Positions 1-8,979 of a DNA stretch of 64,000 nt are shown in pieces. This DNA is from Candidatus Saccharibacteria bacterium UBA5145 (GTDB taxonomy: Bacteria; Patescibacteriota; Saccharimonadia; Saccharimonadales; UBA4665). The translations under genes were made by a program, and so were the position numbers. How positions within the stretch are numbered: the stretch's first letter is position 1; every line of letters starts with the position of its first letter. A model generated the notes under the pieces. That model saw only the letters and a program-made list of their open reading frames with translations, made no database searches and was not told where the DNA came from. The DNA is taken from assembly GCA_002413865.1 (NCBI GenBank), contig DHXX01000012.1:3579-67578 (forward strand), read 5' to 3'.

Positions 1-135
1 ATCGAATACCCCGATATCAAACTCTGCACCGACAACGGCGCCATGATCGCCACCCTCGGTTGCTTTACTGCCTCTTCTGGCCAACCCGCCGCCGACCCCT
101 ACACTTTGGGCATCGCCCCTAACCTGTCTATGTAG
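1..135 (+). CDS. tsaD: tRNA N6-adenosine threonylcarbamoyltransferase, C-terminal end
   Basis: The window opens inside a reading frame that ends with TAG at 133-135. The visible 44 residues contain LCTDNGAMIA, the C-terminal signature of the TsaD/Kae1/Gcp family, whose usual form is CTDNAAMIA. In this family the segment belongs to the ASKHA-fold nucleotide- and metal-binding site. TsaD transfers the threonylcarbamoyl group to A37 of ANN-decoding tRNAs, working with TsaB and TsaE. Only the tail is present, so nothing can be said about its start or operon. It lies upstream of valS on the same strand, separated by 122 bases. Confidence 0.85.
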   Translation: MEYPDIKLCTDNGAMIATLGCFTASSGQPAADPYTLGIAPNLSM

Positions 136-242
136 CGTCATCCCAGAAACGAGGACAAGATGACCGGGAAATGCTCGAAAGCGATGTCAAAGCTTCATTT
201 CACATGAAATATTGCCGATTTCATGAATTTTTACAGAGGTGA

Positions 243-248
243 TATGAT
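243..248 (+). promoter_or_regulatory. -10 element of valS (extended -10)
   Basis: TATGAT preceded by TGA, matching an extended -10 (TGnTATGAT), lies 9 bases before the valS ATG at 258. Transcription would start within a few bases of the start codon, giving a leaderless or nearly leaderless mRNA. The -35 hexamer is weak (TTCATG, 17 bases upstream). Inferred by eye. Confidence 0.45.
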
Positions 249-257
249 AGAAAGCAT

Positions 258-2894
258 ATGAATTTACCCAAAATATACAACGCCGTTGATTACGAAAATG
301 ATATTTACGCCCTCTGGGAGAAAAGCCAGGCCTTTGTGGCCGACCCGAACAGTCACAAAGAACACTTCTCGATCAGTATGCCGCCGCCCAACGAGACCGG
401 TACGCTGCACATCGGGCACTCGCTTTTTATCACCCTACAAGACATTATGGCGCGCCACGCCCGCCAACAGGGCAAGGATGTGCTGTGGTTGCCAGGCACC
501 GACCACGCGGCCTTACCAGTTAACGCCCTAATCGAAAAACAGCTCGCCGCCGAAGGCACGACCAAGCACGCCATTGGTCGAGACGCCTTTATGGCCCGAA
601 CCAAAGCCTTTGTCGGTGATAGCCGCGATACGATCAACCAGCAAGTCCGCGCCATGGGGGCCAGCGTCGATTGGACGCGAACCCGTTACACCTTAGACGA
701 CGCCCTCAACCGCTGCGTCAACGAAGTCTTCGTAAAAATGTATAACGATGGCTTGATTTACAGGGGTCACCGCATCGTCAACTGGGATCCCAAGCTCGAA
801 ACCAATGTTTCGGACGATGAAGTCGAGCATCGCGAAGAGCAGGGGAAGTTTTACACCTTTCAGTACGGTCCGTTCCAGATCAGCACGGCTCGCCCCGAGA
901 CAAAATTCGGCGATAAATACGTCGTTATGCACCCCGACGACGAACGCTACGCCGACTACAAACACGGCGCTACGTTCGAAGCCGAGTGGCTCAACGGTAA
1001 AGTCACCGCTACCGTCATCAAAGACGAAGCCGTCGACCCTAAGTTTGGCACCGGTGTCATGACCATAACACCGTGGCACGACCAGACCGACTTCGATATC
1101 GCCGAGCGTCATGGGCTCGACAAAGAACAGATCATCGATTTTCACGGGAAACTTTTGCCAATCGCCGGCGAGTTCGCCGGACAGTCGATCAACGAAGCCC
1201 GGCCCAAGATTGTCGACAAGTTAAAAGCTAAGGGTTTACTGATTGGCATCGATGAAAATTACACGCACAACGTCGCTTTGAATAGCCGGGGCGGGGGATT
1301 GATCGAGCCGCAAATCCGCCTGCAATGGTTTATTGACGTCAATAAACCCGTCGTCGAGTGGAAGGGCCAGCGGCACAGCCTCAAAGAAGTCCTCCAGAGC
1401 GTTATCAACGACAGTGATATCGAGATCATCCCCGAGCGTTTCGAAAAGATCTACTTCCACTGGATCGACAACCTGCGCGACTGGTGTATCAGCCGCCAGA
1501 TCTGGTGGGGACACCGCATACCCGTCTGGTACCGCAGCGACACCGATGGCCGCCAGGAGATCTATGCCGGCGTCCAGCCGCCGACCGACAACAGCGAAGG
1601 CTGGCACGAGTGGGAGCAAGACCCAGACACTCTTGACACCTGGTTTAGCTCGGCGATGTGGACCTGGAGCACGCTAATCGACCCGGGACTCGCCCAAGAT
1701 TACTCGCTCGACCTCAAACAACTCCTCGAGCGGAGTCCTGATTTTCAGGCCTATCACCCGACAACCGTCATGGAAACGGGTTGGGATCTGCTTTTTTTCT
1801 GGGTCGCCCGCATGATCCTGACGACGACGTACACCACCGGCCAAATACCCTTCAAAACGGTTTACTTGCACGGCCTAGTGCGCACCGAAGACGGTAAAAA
1901 GATGAGCAAGAGCCACCCCGAGACCATCATCAACCCGCTCGACGTCATTCCGGAATTCGGTACCGACGCCCTACGACTGGCCCTCATCCAAGGCATGTCG
2001 GCCGGTAATGATCAACGGGTCGGTAAAACCAAGATTATCGCCAACCGTAATTTCTGTAACAAGCTCTGGAACATCGCGCGCTACATCGAAGGCGTTTTGG
2101 GTGACAACCCGAACCGGGAAGCCCCCGTCCCGGTCTCGGCCGCCGACCACTGGATATTGAGTAAACTACACCATTCTGCTGAGTTAATTAACGGTCATCT
2201 AGACAACTACCGCTTCAGTGAGGCCTACGCCGAGCTCTATCACTTCATCTGGGACGACCTAGCCGACTGGTACATCGAAGCCAGCAAAGCTTTACCGAAC
2301 CTACCGCTGCTGGCTTATTTGCTCGAAGCCGTCTTGACGCTGGCCCATCCTTTTGCGCCGTTTGTCACCGAGACGGTCTGGCAAACCTTGCAGTGGGAAG
2401 GGGATTCGCTGCTCGCTACTAAGCCGCTAATTACGGTGCCCAAGAGCGATGCCAAACAAGCCGCCGCCTTTGCGGAGATCCAGAATATCGTAACCGAGAC
2501 CCGCTTCGTGTTAAATGCCCTCAAGGTTTCCGGCATTACGCTCTATTACACCGACGAGCCGGCCTTGGCGGCCAACGCCGTCGTAATTAAGCGCCTGGCC
2601 CGCTTGCTCGACGTGACCGAGGTTCAGGACGGCACCGGCCTCTATTTGACAACCACCGGCTACCGCTGCTGGCTCGATATCGACCAAGCAACCGCCCAGG
2701 CCTACCTCGTCGAGCTCCAAGCCAAGCAAGCGGCCCAGCAAACGGTCATCACCCAGCTCGAAGGCCGTCTCGCCAATGATAGTTACGTCAAAAATGCCCC
2801 CAAGCAAGTGGTGGAGCAGACCAAAGACCAGTTGGCGACCGCCCAGGCGCTGCTGGCCAGCCTAGCTAAAGAGTACGAGCGCTTCAGCGTTTAG
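258..2894 (+). CDS. valS: Valyl-tRNA synthetase
   Basis: Class I aminoacyl-tRNA synthetase that charges tRNA-Val in the cytoplasm. At 878 residues it has the usual ValS length. The HIGH motif is at residues 51-54 (GTLHIGHS) and KMSKS at 548-552 (DGKKMSKSH). The editing (CP1) domain lies between them, the anticodon-binding domain follows KMSKS, and the last 60 or so residues form the charged, Ala/Gln-rich coiled coil typical of ValS. The ATG at 258 sits 9 bases after a -10-like TATGAT, so this start is well placed for a leaderless transcript. It follows tsaD but appears to have its own promoter. Confidence 0.97.
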   Translation: MNLPKIYNAVDYENDIYALWEKSQAFVADPNSHKEHFSISMPPPNETGTLHIGHSLFITLQDIMARHARQQGKDVLWLPGTDHAALPVNALIEKQLAAEGTTKHAIGRDAFMARTKAFVGDSRDTINQQVRAMGASVDWTRTRYTLDDALNRCVNEVFVKMYNDGLIYRGHRIVNWDPKLETNVSDDEVEHREEQGKFYTFQYGPFQISTARPETKFGDKYVVMHPDDERYADYKHGATFEAEWLNGKVTATVIKDEAVDPKFGTGVMTITPWHDQTDFDIAERHGLDKEQIIDFHGKLLPIAGEFAGQSINEARPKIVDKLKAKGLLIGIDENYTHNVALNSRGGGLIEPQIRLQWFIDVNKPVVEWKGQRHSLKEVLQSVINDSDIEIIPERFEKIYFHWIDNLRDWCISRQIWWGHRIPVWYRSDTDGRQEIYAGVQPPTDNSEGWHEWEQDPDTLDTWFSSAMWTWSTLIDPGLAQDYSLDLKQLLERSPDFQAYHPTTVMETGWDLLFFWVARMILTTTYTTGQIPFKTVYLHGLVRTEDGKKMSKSHPETIINPLDVIPEFGTDALRLALIQGMSAGNDQRVGKTKIIANRNFCNKLWNIARYIEGVLGDNPNREAPVPVSAADHWILSKLHHSAELINGHLDNYRFSEAYAELYHFIWDDLADWYIEASKALPNLPLLAYLLEAVLTLAHPFAPFVTETVWQTLQWEGDSLLATKPLITVPKSDAKQAAAFAEIQNIVTETRFVLNALKVSGITLYYTDEPALAANAVVIKRLARLLDVTEVQDGTGLYLTTTGYRCWLDIDQATAQAYLVELQAKQAAQQTVITQLEGRLANDSYVKNAPKQVVEQTKDQLATAQALLASLAKEYERFSV

Positions 2895-2895
2895 A

Positions 2896-3086
2896 AAATC
2901 GAGTTATAAAGTTCATAAAGTAAAAAGTCATAATGTTGGGCTGCGGTTCGCATTCCCGTCATCCTGAACCGCAGGTGAAGGATCTAGCCCAATCAATCCC
3001 AGGCTCAGATTCTTCACTGGCGTTCAGAATGACAAACGACTGCCACTCGAGCCAACTTTCAACTTTATAACTTTTCACTTTCAACT
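2896..3086. repeat. Nested dispersed inverted repeats (families C and A)
   Basis: The outer arms (about 2896-2935 and 3054-3086) are imperfect inverted copies of a motif like AAGTTCATAAAGT / ACTTTATAACTTTT, here called family C. Inside them, 2958-3033 is a family A repeat that begins GTCATCCTGAA and ends TTCAGAATGAC. Both families recur elsewhere: C at 27006-27115 and 39381-39466, A at 15515, 35673, 39901 and 42416. The structure separates valS from the convergent XRE-HAD gene and could fold as a long hairpin at both transcript ends. Confidence 0.75.
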
Positions 3087-3952
3087 TAGCGGGCTGGCCG
3101 CAATGCTTCGCGAATCAACGCCACCGATTCCTCGGGTCGGGCGTAATCAAACCACAGGACGTTCCAGCCGTGTTTTTCGGCGGCGTTGAGGTTGCTGCGG
3201 GTATCGTCGACCAAGAGTATCTCCGAGGCCGGGACACCGGCCTGTCGGGTGGCGATTTCAAAGATCTCGGACTCCGGTTTGATCGATCCGACCTCTGAAG
3301 AATCGACGATCACATCATAATCGAGGGCCGGGACTTTGCCCAGTTGGCGCAAACCCGAGACCAGGCCGGGCATGATGTTCGTCAGCAGTCCGGTTTTATA
3401 GTTCTGGGCGGTCCAGGTGACTAACTCGTGCATGTCGGGGATCGGTTCGGCGGCGGCCAAATAGTAGTCGGCCCAATTGATAGTGCTGGCGCCGATGCGT
3501 TCCGCCAAGGCGACGTTAAAGTCGGACGCGCTGAGTGTACCGCGGCAAGCCGCGTCGTTAAAGTGCCAAAAAGCCGTCTCGACGACGTCGGCCGGGGCAC
3601 CGGTCTCTTCGGCAATCTGGGCAAAAGCACGCTCGTAAAAGCGCACCAAGCAGCCGTTGACGTCGAAGTAAATAAAGCTGACGCCACTCTTGGTGGTGGA
3701 AAGCGTTCGAGCGGGCAGGGAAGTGGCCGAGCCCATCAGGGCGTCGAGGCCGAGGCCGAGCGCCACGGCGATGGATTGAATCGTAAAGATTGACGGGGCT
3801 TTGATGGCGCCACGTTCGATCTTGGCGAGCGTCGAATAGCTGAGGTTCGCCCGACCGCACAGGGCTTGCTGGGTCAGCCCGGCTTTTTGGCGGGCTTTTT
3901 GGAGTTGCTTGCCCAAAGCGTGCTCATCGAAAGCCGTTCCACCCGTTTTCAT
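3086..3952 (-). CDS. XRE-type HTH regulator fused to a HAD-superfamily hydrolase domain
   Basis: Two domains. An N-terminal XRE/Cro helix-turn-helix (about residues 10-70, with LGKQLQKARQKAGLTQ and LSYSTLAKIERG) is followed by a HAD-like phosphatase domain from about residue 92. HAD motif I reads YFDVNGCLV: the nucleophile Asp is present but the usual second Asp is Asn. The conserved Lys (SIKPES) and the motif IV acidic pair (LLVDDTRSN) are present. The family resembles YihX-type HAD-IA phosphatases. I chose the ATG at 3952; a TTG six codons upstream lies in a TATTAT -10-like sequence and is unlikely. It may be a sensor regulator whose HAD domain binds a phosphorylated metabolite; that role is inference. 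It follows the HIT gene and a small membrane gene on the same strand. Confidence 0.85.
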   Translation of the reverse strand: MKTGGTAFDEHALGKQLQKARQKAGLTQQALCGRANLSYSTLAKIERGAIKAPSIFTIQSIAVALGLGLDALMGSATSLPARTLSTTKSGVSFIYFDVNGCLVRFYERAFAQIAEETGAPADVVETAFWHFNDAACRGTLSASDFNVALAERIGASTINWADYYLAAAEPIPDMHELVTWTAQNYKTGLLTNIMPGLVSGLRQLGKVPALDYDVIVDSSEVGSIKPESEIFEIATRQAGVPASEILLVDDTRSNLNAAEKHGWNVLWFDYARPEESVALIREALRPAR

Positions 3953-4012
3953 AGCCTTATAATACCACAAGCGGCGGCCTAAGGCCGACTAATTAATAGT
4001 ACTAAACGGCTA

Positions 4013-4192
4013 CTAAATATGGATAACGTATTTGAGCAGGGTGATAAAAACCAAGAAAACTAGCCCGAAACAGACGCCGACTACCACCCAGACGTTCTTA
4101 GCATTACCGTAGCCCAAGCGCGGGCCCATCTTGGCATAGACGAAAGCGGCAATTCCAGCGGCCATCATCAAGGAGAGTAAGACATCAGACAT
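4013..4192 (-). CDS. Small two-helix membrane protein (59 aa)
   Basis: A 59-residue frame starting ATG at 4192, 13 bases downstream of the HIT gene stop and on the same strand. It begins MSDVLLSLMMAAGIAAF and has two hydrophobic segments, about residues 3-20 and 34-54, joined by a short basic loop (AKMGPRLGYGNAKN), as in a helical hairpin. No family is recognised. The close spacing suggests co-transcription with the HIT gene. Moderate confidence, because it has clean membrane topology and fills the space between two genes. Confidence 0.6.
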   Translation of the reverse strand: MSDVLLSLMMAAGIAAFVYAKMGPRLGYGNAKNVWVVVGVCFGLVFLVFITLLKYVIHI

Positions 4193-4205
4193 TAGTTACA
4201 GTGTA

Positions 4206-4601
4206 CTAAAATGCTAGTGTTTTAGCTATCTCGGCCAGGGCGGCGTGGTCGGGTTCACCCTGTAAATCGGGCTTGTTGTGAAATTCTTCGGCGCTGTTAA
4301 AGGGAAAGAGCTTGAGGTGGGCGTGGGCAACGTCTAGTCCTTCTATCTGCAAGGCAACCCGGCTTTTGTCCGGGAAAGCCTCTCGTAGACGATTAGCTAC
4401 TTTTTTAGCCGTCGCCATGACCGCTTGATAGTCCTCGTCCGGTAAATCCCACACAAACTTAACCTGTTTTTTAGAAATCACCAGCGTGTGGCCCGGTTGG
4501 ATGGGGTGGATATCCAAGAACGCCAACGTCAAATCGTCTTCGTAAATCTTATGGCAGGGGATCTCCCCGCGAACTATCTTCGTAAAAAGACTGTCTTCCA
4601 T
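4206..4601 (-). CDS. HIT-family nucleotide hydrolase/transferase
   Basis: A 131-residue histidine-triad protein, typical length for the Hint/HIT branch, which hydrolyses or transfers nucleotidyl groups from substrates such as AMP-amides or dinucleoside polyphosphates. The N-terminal half has the family pattern (CHKIYEDD, FLDIHPIQPGHTLVI). The triad region reads AHAHLKLFPF: the first two histidines, including the catalytic middle one, are present, but the third position is Lys. A TATAAT -10 lies eight bases before the ATG (4602-4615 on the minus strand), so the mRNA is probably leaderless. It is probably the first gene of the group that continues with 4013-4192 and 3086-3952. Confidence 0.9.
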   Translation of the reverse strand: MEDSLFTKIVRGEIPCHKIYEDDLTLAFLDIHPIQPGHTLVISKKQVKFVWDLPDEDYQAVMATAKKVANRLREAFPDKSRVALQIEGLDVAHAHLKLFPFNSAEEFHNKPDLQGEPDHAALAEIAKTLAF

Positions 4602-4683
4602 ATTTGATTATTATACTCGAGTTGAGTAAGGACTGCCGTCAATAACGCCCAGATGTTAAATACTCCTTAAATCTGGCGGAATT

Positions 4684-7600
4684 GTGGGTCGCTTATGCTT
4701 GCCGTTGGGTGCTAGGTACTGGATAGTCGAGGCCACCGTGATACCAGCCCCAACCAAACAGACCTTCTTTCGCGCCAGCAGCGTCCTAATAGGGCTTGGG
4801 CTCGCCCTACGCCTGGTCTACGGGGTTGGCGCCCAAGCCGCACCGATTTCCCCGCCAGCCCCAGCCTGGACGAGCCCCAGCGCCATGACCCTGCAAAAAG
4901 TCGGCGACATTCCGACTGACGGGGTCGAGCATTCGGCGTACGTCGATAATCTCGATTGCCAGACTTTGACTCGCCCGCTGGCGGGCAGTGGCGTCATGCA
5001 GAGCGGCTGTTTTATGAATACGGCTTTTGGCGCACTCGATGTTGAGCACGAAATGCTGAGCTTTAATGGTAGCGACGACAAGGTCATCCCACTGCTGCCG
5101 TATTCGCCGCACGAAGTTATTTGGCCCTGGCCGGGCACGGTTGACGCGCTGGCGCTCGACGCCGCCGTAACTGATGGAGTCTACCTTGATCTCTACACGA
5201 ATATTTTGGGTAATGTGAGCGACCAGCTCGACCTTCTCGGCAATGTCATCGCCAAACAAATCACCGCTCCTCCGAATAAAGTGCTTACCGATAGCACAGG
5301 GAATAGGCTAATCGTCAACGCTAACAGCTTGACCTTCTCGTATGGCGGCAGCTGGCTCGTTGTCGAGACAATGATGGGGTCGTTTGTGCGCATTAATCTA
5401 GCGACCCTCGACGTCACGGCCTTTGCCCCGTCGATTGTCGGAGAGGGTGGTAGCCCCGGACTCAACCAATCACAACTGGCCGTCAGCGATGACGGTCGTT
5501 ACGTCGCAATTGCCAACGTGGCGACCAATTCCTTCCGTGTCTACGATCTGAGCACCTGTCAGGCCCAGACTACCCAAGCGTTTATGGCCTGCAGTTCATA
5601 CAATTATTGGCCGTTTATCAGTGGTCAGATTACCGCCATTGATAGTCTTAGACATTTACGGTTCCTTGATGACGGGCTCCTCAGCCTGATCGCTCGCAGT
5701 GGCAACAATAAAACGAGCTACGAGTTGGCCCCGACGACGGGCATCTCGGCCCTGACCGATTATTTGGCCGTCGGCGATTCTTTCGCGTCGGGGGAGGGCG
5801 CCTATACGTATCTAGCCGGTACTGACACCGCCGATAATGTTTGCCACATATCGGCGAATTCCTACCCCCTCTTGCTGTCGCACAGCCTGTTCAATGCCGG
5901 GAGCGGCCACTCGGTAGCTTGTTCCGGGGCCACTACGACCGACGTTCTACCGCCCAACCCAGCCGCCTATCCCGGTCAGGTCAAGGGCGGAGTCGCGCCC
6001 AGCCAACGAACCGCCGCGGCTATAGCTCAACTACTGAATGACTTCAGCCCGGGCTACCTGGCGCAGTCTGATTTTGTTAGTCACTACCGGCCTCGCGTGG
6101 TCACTGCCTCAATCGGCGGCAACGATGTCGGTTTTGGCGATATTTTGCAAGAATGCGTCGCGCCCCACATCAATGTCCACCTTACGGCAGCCAACAGCTG
6201 CTACGCGACCTATGAGGATCGCCTCGAACTCGCGCAGCGCATCGACCGTGAAGTGCCAAAACTTACCAGCTTGTTCAAACAATTGCGCGCCAAATCGCCC
6301 AATTCCGCCCTTTATGTCGTTGGCTATCCGCAAATTGCCGTCGACACTGGTAACTGCGCCCTTAATGTGCACCTTAACATCTCAGAAATTGCCCTGTCGA
6401 TCGAAATAATCCAACACCTCAACGCGGCTATAAGCCAAGCGGCCCAAGCCGCCGGTGCTAATTACGTCGATATCAGCCAAGCTTTGGCCGGTCACCGCTT
6501 ATGCGAGACAACGAGCGGTCAGGTGGCCGTCAACGGCTTGACCGCCGGCAACGCCAGTGGCATCACCATCACTAGCGAGGTAGGCAACAAGTCACTAGCC
6601 ATTAAGTTCTTGAGCAAGGAGAGTTATCACCCCAATGTGCTCGGTCACCAGTTAATAGAGCAGGCGATTCTGCAAAAAACCCATAGCTTTACACTGGCCT
6701 CGACGCCCCTCGCGACGTACCAGCCAGCCGCCATTGATAGTCTGGGCCTGCTCAAGGCACCGAAATCTGGTCGAGCGACCAAACTGACCGCCAGTGATAA
6801 TACTATCGTCAGCAGCCCAATTGCGGCCAAGGGTAGTCCTTTGCAAATAAGCGTCTCGAGCGAGAAACACAGCTTAAAGCCCTCTAGTAGTTACCGAGTA
6901 ACCATCGGCACTGACGCGTCCAGCAGCGGTAGCCTCACCACGACCGTTAGTGGTGAACTTACTGGCACCATTACCGTGCCCGCCGCCGCACAATCAGGTG
7001 CCCAGATTATTACGATTAGTGGCGTTAATCAGCTCAACCAACCCATCAGCATCACAACAATCATCTATCTAATCGACAGCCCGGAAGATTATGATGGCGA
7101 TGGCGTACCAAACAGTAGCGACTCCTGCCCAACGGTGATCAACAGCGGTGTCGACGCCGATCAGGACAGCATCGACGACGCCTGCGACGGAGAAATTGGC
7201 ACCCCCTCAAACGGCATGACATCCTCGGGCACAACGGGGGGCGCGTCATCGAACAGCAGCGCCCCAACCCCGCCGGCTGCCGGCACCGACTCGAACGGTT
7301 CAGCCACGCCACCTGCCTTAGAAGTTGAACAAGTTATCCCTGTTACACTTACTTCCTCGAGTAACTCGTCTGCCGACCAACTGGCCTCACTTGACAGTGT
7401 TGAATCTGCCGACCAGGAAACTAGTGCCGTACCCGGGTTGAGCGTTGGTTCGTTGGCCATCAGCACCGACAGGGCGGTGACCATCTCCTCCGGGACAACA
7501 GAGCAGGCTAATGGTGCGGCGGCCAGCTCAAACGGCATCAAGGCCGTTTTGGGCCTGCAGACGATTAATCCAAATAGGCTGGGGCGAACCGCCAAACTAC

Positions 7601-7761
7601 AAACGGCGAGCCATACCGCCGGACAAGCCCGTCGTTTTGGTGGTATTCGAGTTATCGATTGGTTGCCGTGGGCAAGATTATTTGGCATATCACTATTTTT
7701 ACTGCTCTTAATAAACACGTTGCTCGGGCAGCAACTTAAGCGAATTAGACTGGCTAATTAG
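4684..7761 (+). CDS. Secreted, membrane-anchored SGNH/GDSL hydrolase with calcium-type repeats
   Basis: A large exported protein (1025 aa from the GTG at 4684; a GTG at 4738 is an alternative start nearer the signal peptide). An N-terminal signal segment (SVLIGLGLALRLVYG) is followed by a beta-propeller-like region of about 330 residues. The SGNH esterase domain has GDSFASGEG with the nucleophile Ser near residue 366, GGNDVGF (oxyanion Asn near 480) and YHPNVLGH (catalytic His near 649). Next come Ig-like beta segments and a thrombospondin-3-like acidic repeat (DYDGDGVPNSSD and DADQDSIDDACDG), then a Ser/Thr-rich stalk. A C-terminal hydrophobic helix (FGISLFLLLLINTLL) precedes basic residues, indicating membrane anchoring. 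The substrate is unknown; deacylation of a surface glycan or lipid is plausible. Confidence 0.82.
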   Translation: MGRLCLPLGARYWIVEATVIPAPTKQTFFRASSVLIGLGLALRLVYGVGAQAAPISPPAPAWTSPSAMTLQKVGDIPTDGVEHSAYVDNLDCQTLTRPLAGSGVMQSGCFMNTAFGALDVEHEMLSFNGSDDKVIPLLPYSPHEVIWPWPGTVDALALDAAVTDGVYLDLYTNILGNVSDQLDLLGNVIAKQITAPPNKVLTDSTGNRLIVNANSLTFSYGGSWLVVETMMGSFVRINLATLDVTAFAPSIVGEGGSPGLNQSQLAVSDDGRYVAIANVATNSFRVYDLSTCQAQTTQAFMACSSYNYWPFISGQITAIDSLRHLRFLDDGLLSLIARSGNNKTSYELAPTTGISALTDYLAVGDSFASGEGAYTYLAGTDTADNVCHISANSYPLLLSHSLFNAGSGHSVACSGATTTDVLPPNPAAYPGQVKGGVAPSQRTAAAIAQLLNDFSPGYLAQSDFVSHYRPRVVTASIGGNDVGFGDILQECVAPHINVHLTAANSCYATYEDRLELAQRIDREVPKLTSLFKQLRAKSPNSALYVVGYPQIAVDTGNCALNVHLNISEIALSIEIIQHLNAAISQAAQAAGANYVDISQALAGHRLCETTSGQVAVNGLTAGNASGITITSEVGNKSLAIKFLSKESYHPNVLGHQLIEQAILQKTHSFTLASTPLATYQPAAIDSLGLLKAPKSGRATKLTASDNTIVSSPIAAKGSPLQISVSSEKHSLKPSSSYRVTIGTDASSSGSLTTTVSGELTGTITVPAAAQSGAQIITISGVNQLNQPISITTIIYLIDSPEDYDGDGVPNSSDSCPTVINSGVDADQDSIDDACDGEIGTPSNGMTSSGTTGGASSNSSAPTPPAAGTDSNGSATPPALEVEQVIPVTLTSSSNSSADQLASLDSVESADQETSAVPGLSVGSLAISTDRAVTISSGTTEQANGAAASSNGIKAVLGLQTINPNRLGRTAKLQTASHTAGQARRFGGIRVIDWLPWARLFGISLFLLLLINTLLGQQLKRIRLAN

Positions 7762-7904
7762 CGGGCCGCTATTTGTCGCAATTTGACTAGTGAATACAAT
7801 TTACTTCGCTCGATGGGGTGTCTGAATACTTAAGTTGGGGTTTGATAGGCTAGCTCGCAAAAAGTTTAAAAATTAGCTGGCAGACGGAATCTTACTGTTG
7901 TAGA

Positions 7905-8242
7905 GGGGGGGATGCGGCCTTTGGCCTTTTCCACTGCGGCGTGCTCCGAGCAAGCTCGTGCGCCTCACACGTTTTATCCCTTCTGGTCAAACCTAGGGAG
8001 GGATCGCGCAACAAAGTTGCGCTCCGCCACAAAGTCATGCTCGGAGCGAGCTCCTGCGCGTGACTTTGCTCTGCCGAACCCTTCCGTTCGGATTAGCTAC
8101 GGACCTTCTTTGTCGTAGGGGGGGATGCGGCCTTTGGCCTTTTCCACTGCGGCGTGCTCGGTGCGAGCACCTGCGCGCGTCCTCGCTCCACCGCACCCTA
8201 ATGGCTGCGCCATAGGGTTCTAGTAGCCCTGCATCTCTGGCA
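7905..8242 (-). repeat. tRNA-linked hairpin repeat, Ser(CGA) locus, two to three units
   Basis: Lies 3' of tRNA-Ser(CGA) after its terminator. Units start near 7905, 7993 and 8118 (plus-strand order). Each has a palindrome (GCGCAACAAAGTTGCGC or GGCCTTTGGCC), then a core near CGGAGCGAGCTCCTGCGCG (variants TGCGAGCACC and AGCAAGCTCG), then a further hairpin. At 7996-8004 the sequence GGGAGGGAT copies the 3' arm of the neighbouring tRNA (8290-8298). Bases 8018-8081 are identical over 64 nt to 16954-17017 at the Ser(TGA) locus. No credible gene is seen here. Confidence 0.8.
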
Positions 8243-8280
8243 AATAAAAAAGGCCTGCTTTGCAGTAGGCCTTTTTTATT
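8243..8280 (-). terminator. Terminator of tRNA-Ser(CGA)
   Basis: GC-rich hairpin (stem AAGGCCTaCTGC/GCAGgCCTT) flanked by A-rich and T-rich tracts, directly 3' of the tRNA on the minus strand. Its near-symmetrical A/T flanks could let it work in both directions. Confidence 0.85.
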
Positions 8281-8371
<91 letters not shown>

Positions 8372-8426
8372 GGTTTTTGCGTAAACCATTTTTGCGCTTC
8401 TTGGGTACTGGCCCTATTCTAACAGA

Positions 8427-8918
8427 TTACGTGTCGCTTTTCTCGGTCAATTGGGCGAACATTTTTTCGATCCGGCTAAGGCGGGTTTCGAGCTTAATAG
8501 CAGCTCTAATGTCATCGATGTATTCGCGGCGATGGCTATAGACCAGAGCTTCAAACGTTTCGAGCAAGCCGGCCGTTTCTAAGGCCAACTTTACGTCATT
8601 AGGAATGATAACTTCGCGCGGTGTGTCGTCGAGTTCGACGATGACTTCGACCGATTCGCCAGGCTCTTTGCCGAGTTCAACCCGGACGTCTTTACGGAGT
8701 AAAAGCATGGCCCTGGCACCGCCCATTTTAGCCAAGCTACCCCTGTAAATTACTTTATTGTCAAACGTCGCCTTGAAGGGCACCAAATTGCCGACGCCAA
8801 ACGTTTCTTTGAGGTCGTAAGGGAAGTCGATATAGGCCGAGGAATTGCTAACGGCAGCATTGCGCTGGATGATAGCCGTGAATTTGATTGGACCGGGATT
8901 GGTGTAGCGTTTAGGCAT
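8427..8918 (-). CDS. DUF1905 / YdeI-OmpD-associated domain protein
   Basis: A 163-residue soluble protein. The N-terminal 90 residues match the DUF1905 pattern (IKFTAIIQRN, AYIDFPYDLKETFG, VPFKATFDN, YRGSLAKMGGARAMLLLRKDVR). The C-terminal half matches the YdeI/OmpD-associated domain (VELDDTPREVIIPNDVKLALETAGL then FEALVYSHRREYIDDI), sometimes called bacteriocin-protection related. The biochemical role of the family is not established. I start it at ATG 8918: the GTG at 8933 sits beside a TAAAAT -10-like motif that would drive a leaderless message from 8918. It ends 55 bases before tRNA-Ser(CGA) on the same strand. Confidence 0.85.
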   Translation of the reverse strand: MPKRYTNPGPIKFTAIIQRNAAVSNSSAYIDFPYDLKETFGVGNLVPFKATFDNKVIYRGSLAKMGGARAMLLLRKDVRVELGKEPGESVEVIVELDDTPREVIIPNDVKLALETAGLLETFEALVYSHRREYIDDIRAAIKLETRLSRIEKMFAQLTEKSDT

Positions 8919-8955
8919 ACCATATTTTAGCACTCTGGCGTTTGTGATAATAATA

Positions 8956-8964
8956 TGCTAGAAT
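8956..8964 (+). promoter_or_regulatory. Extended -10 promoter for the structured RNA and tRNA-Arg
   Basis: TGCTAGAAT matches TGnTAnAAT exactly. It would start transcription near 8971, just before the long stem that begins at 8980. The -35 region is weak, which an extended -10 can tolerate. Confidence 0.5.
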
Positions 8965-8979
8965 TACCCCTGTTGCATT

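Noticed and set aside
693..1145. Long antisense frames inside valS, VirB4 and dnaA
   Set aside because: High-GC codon structure creates open frames on the opposite strand; the sense genes have full motif sets.
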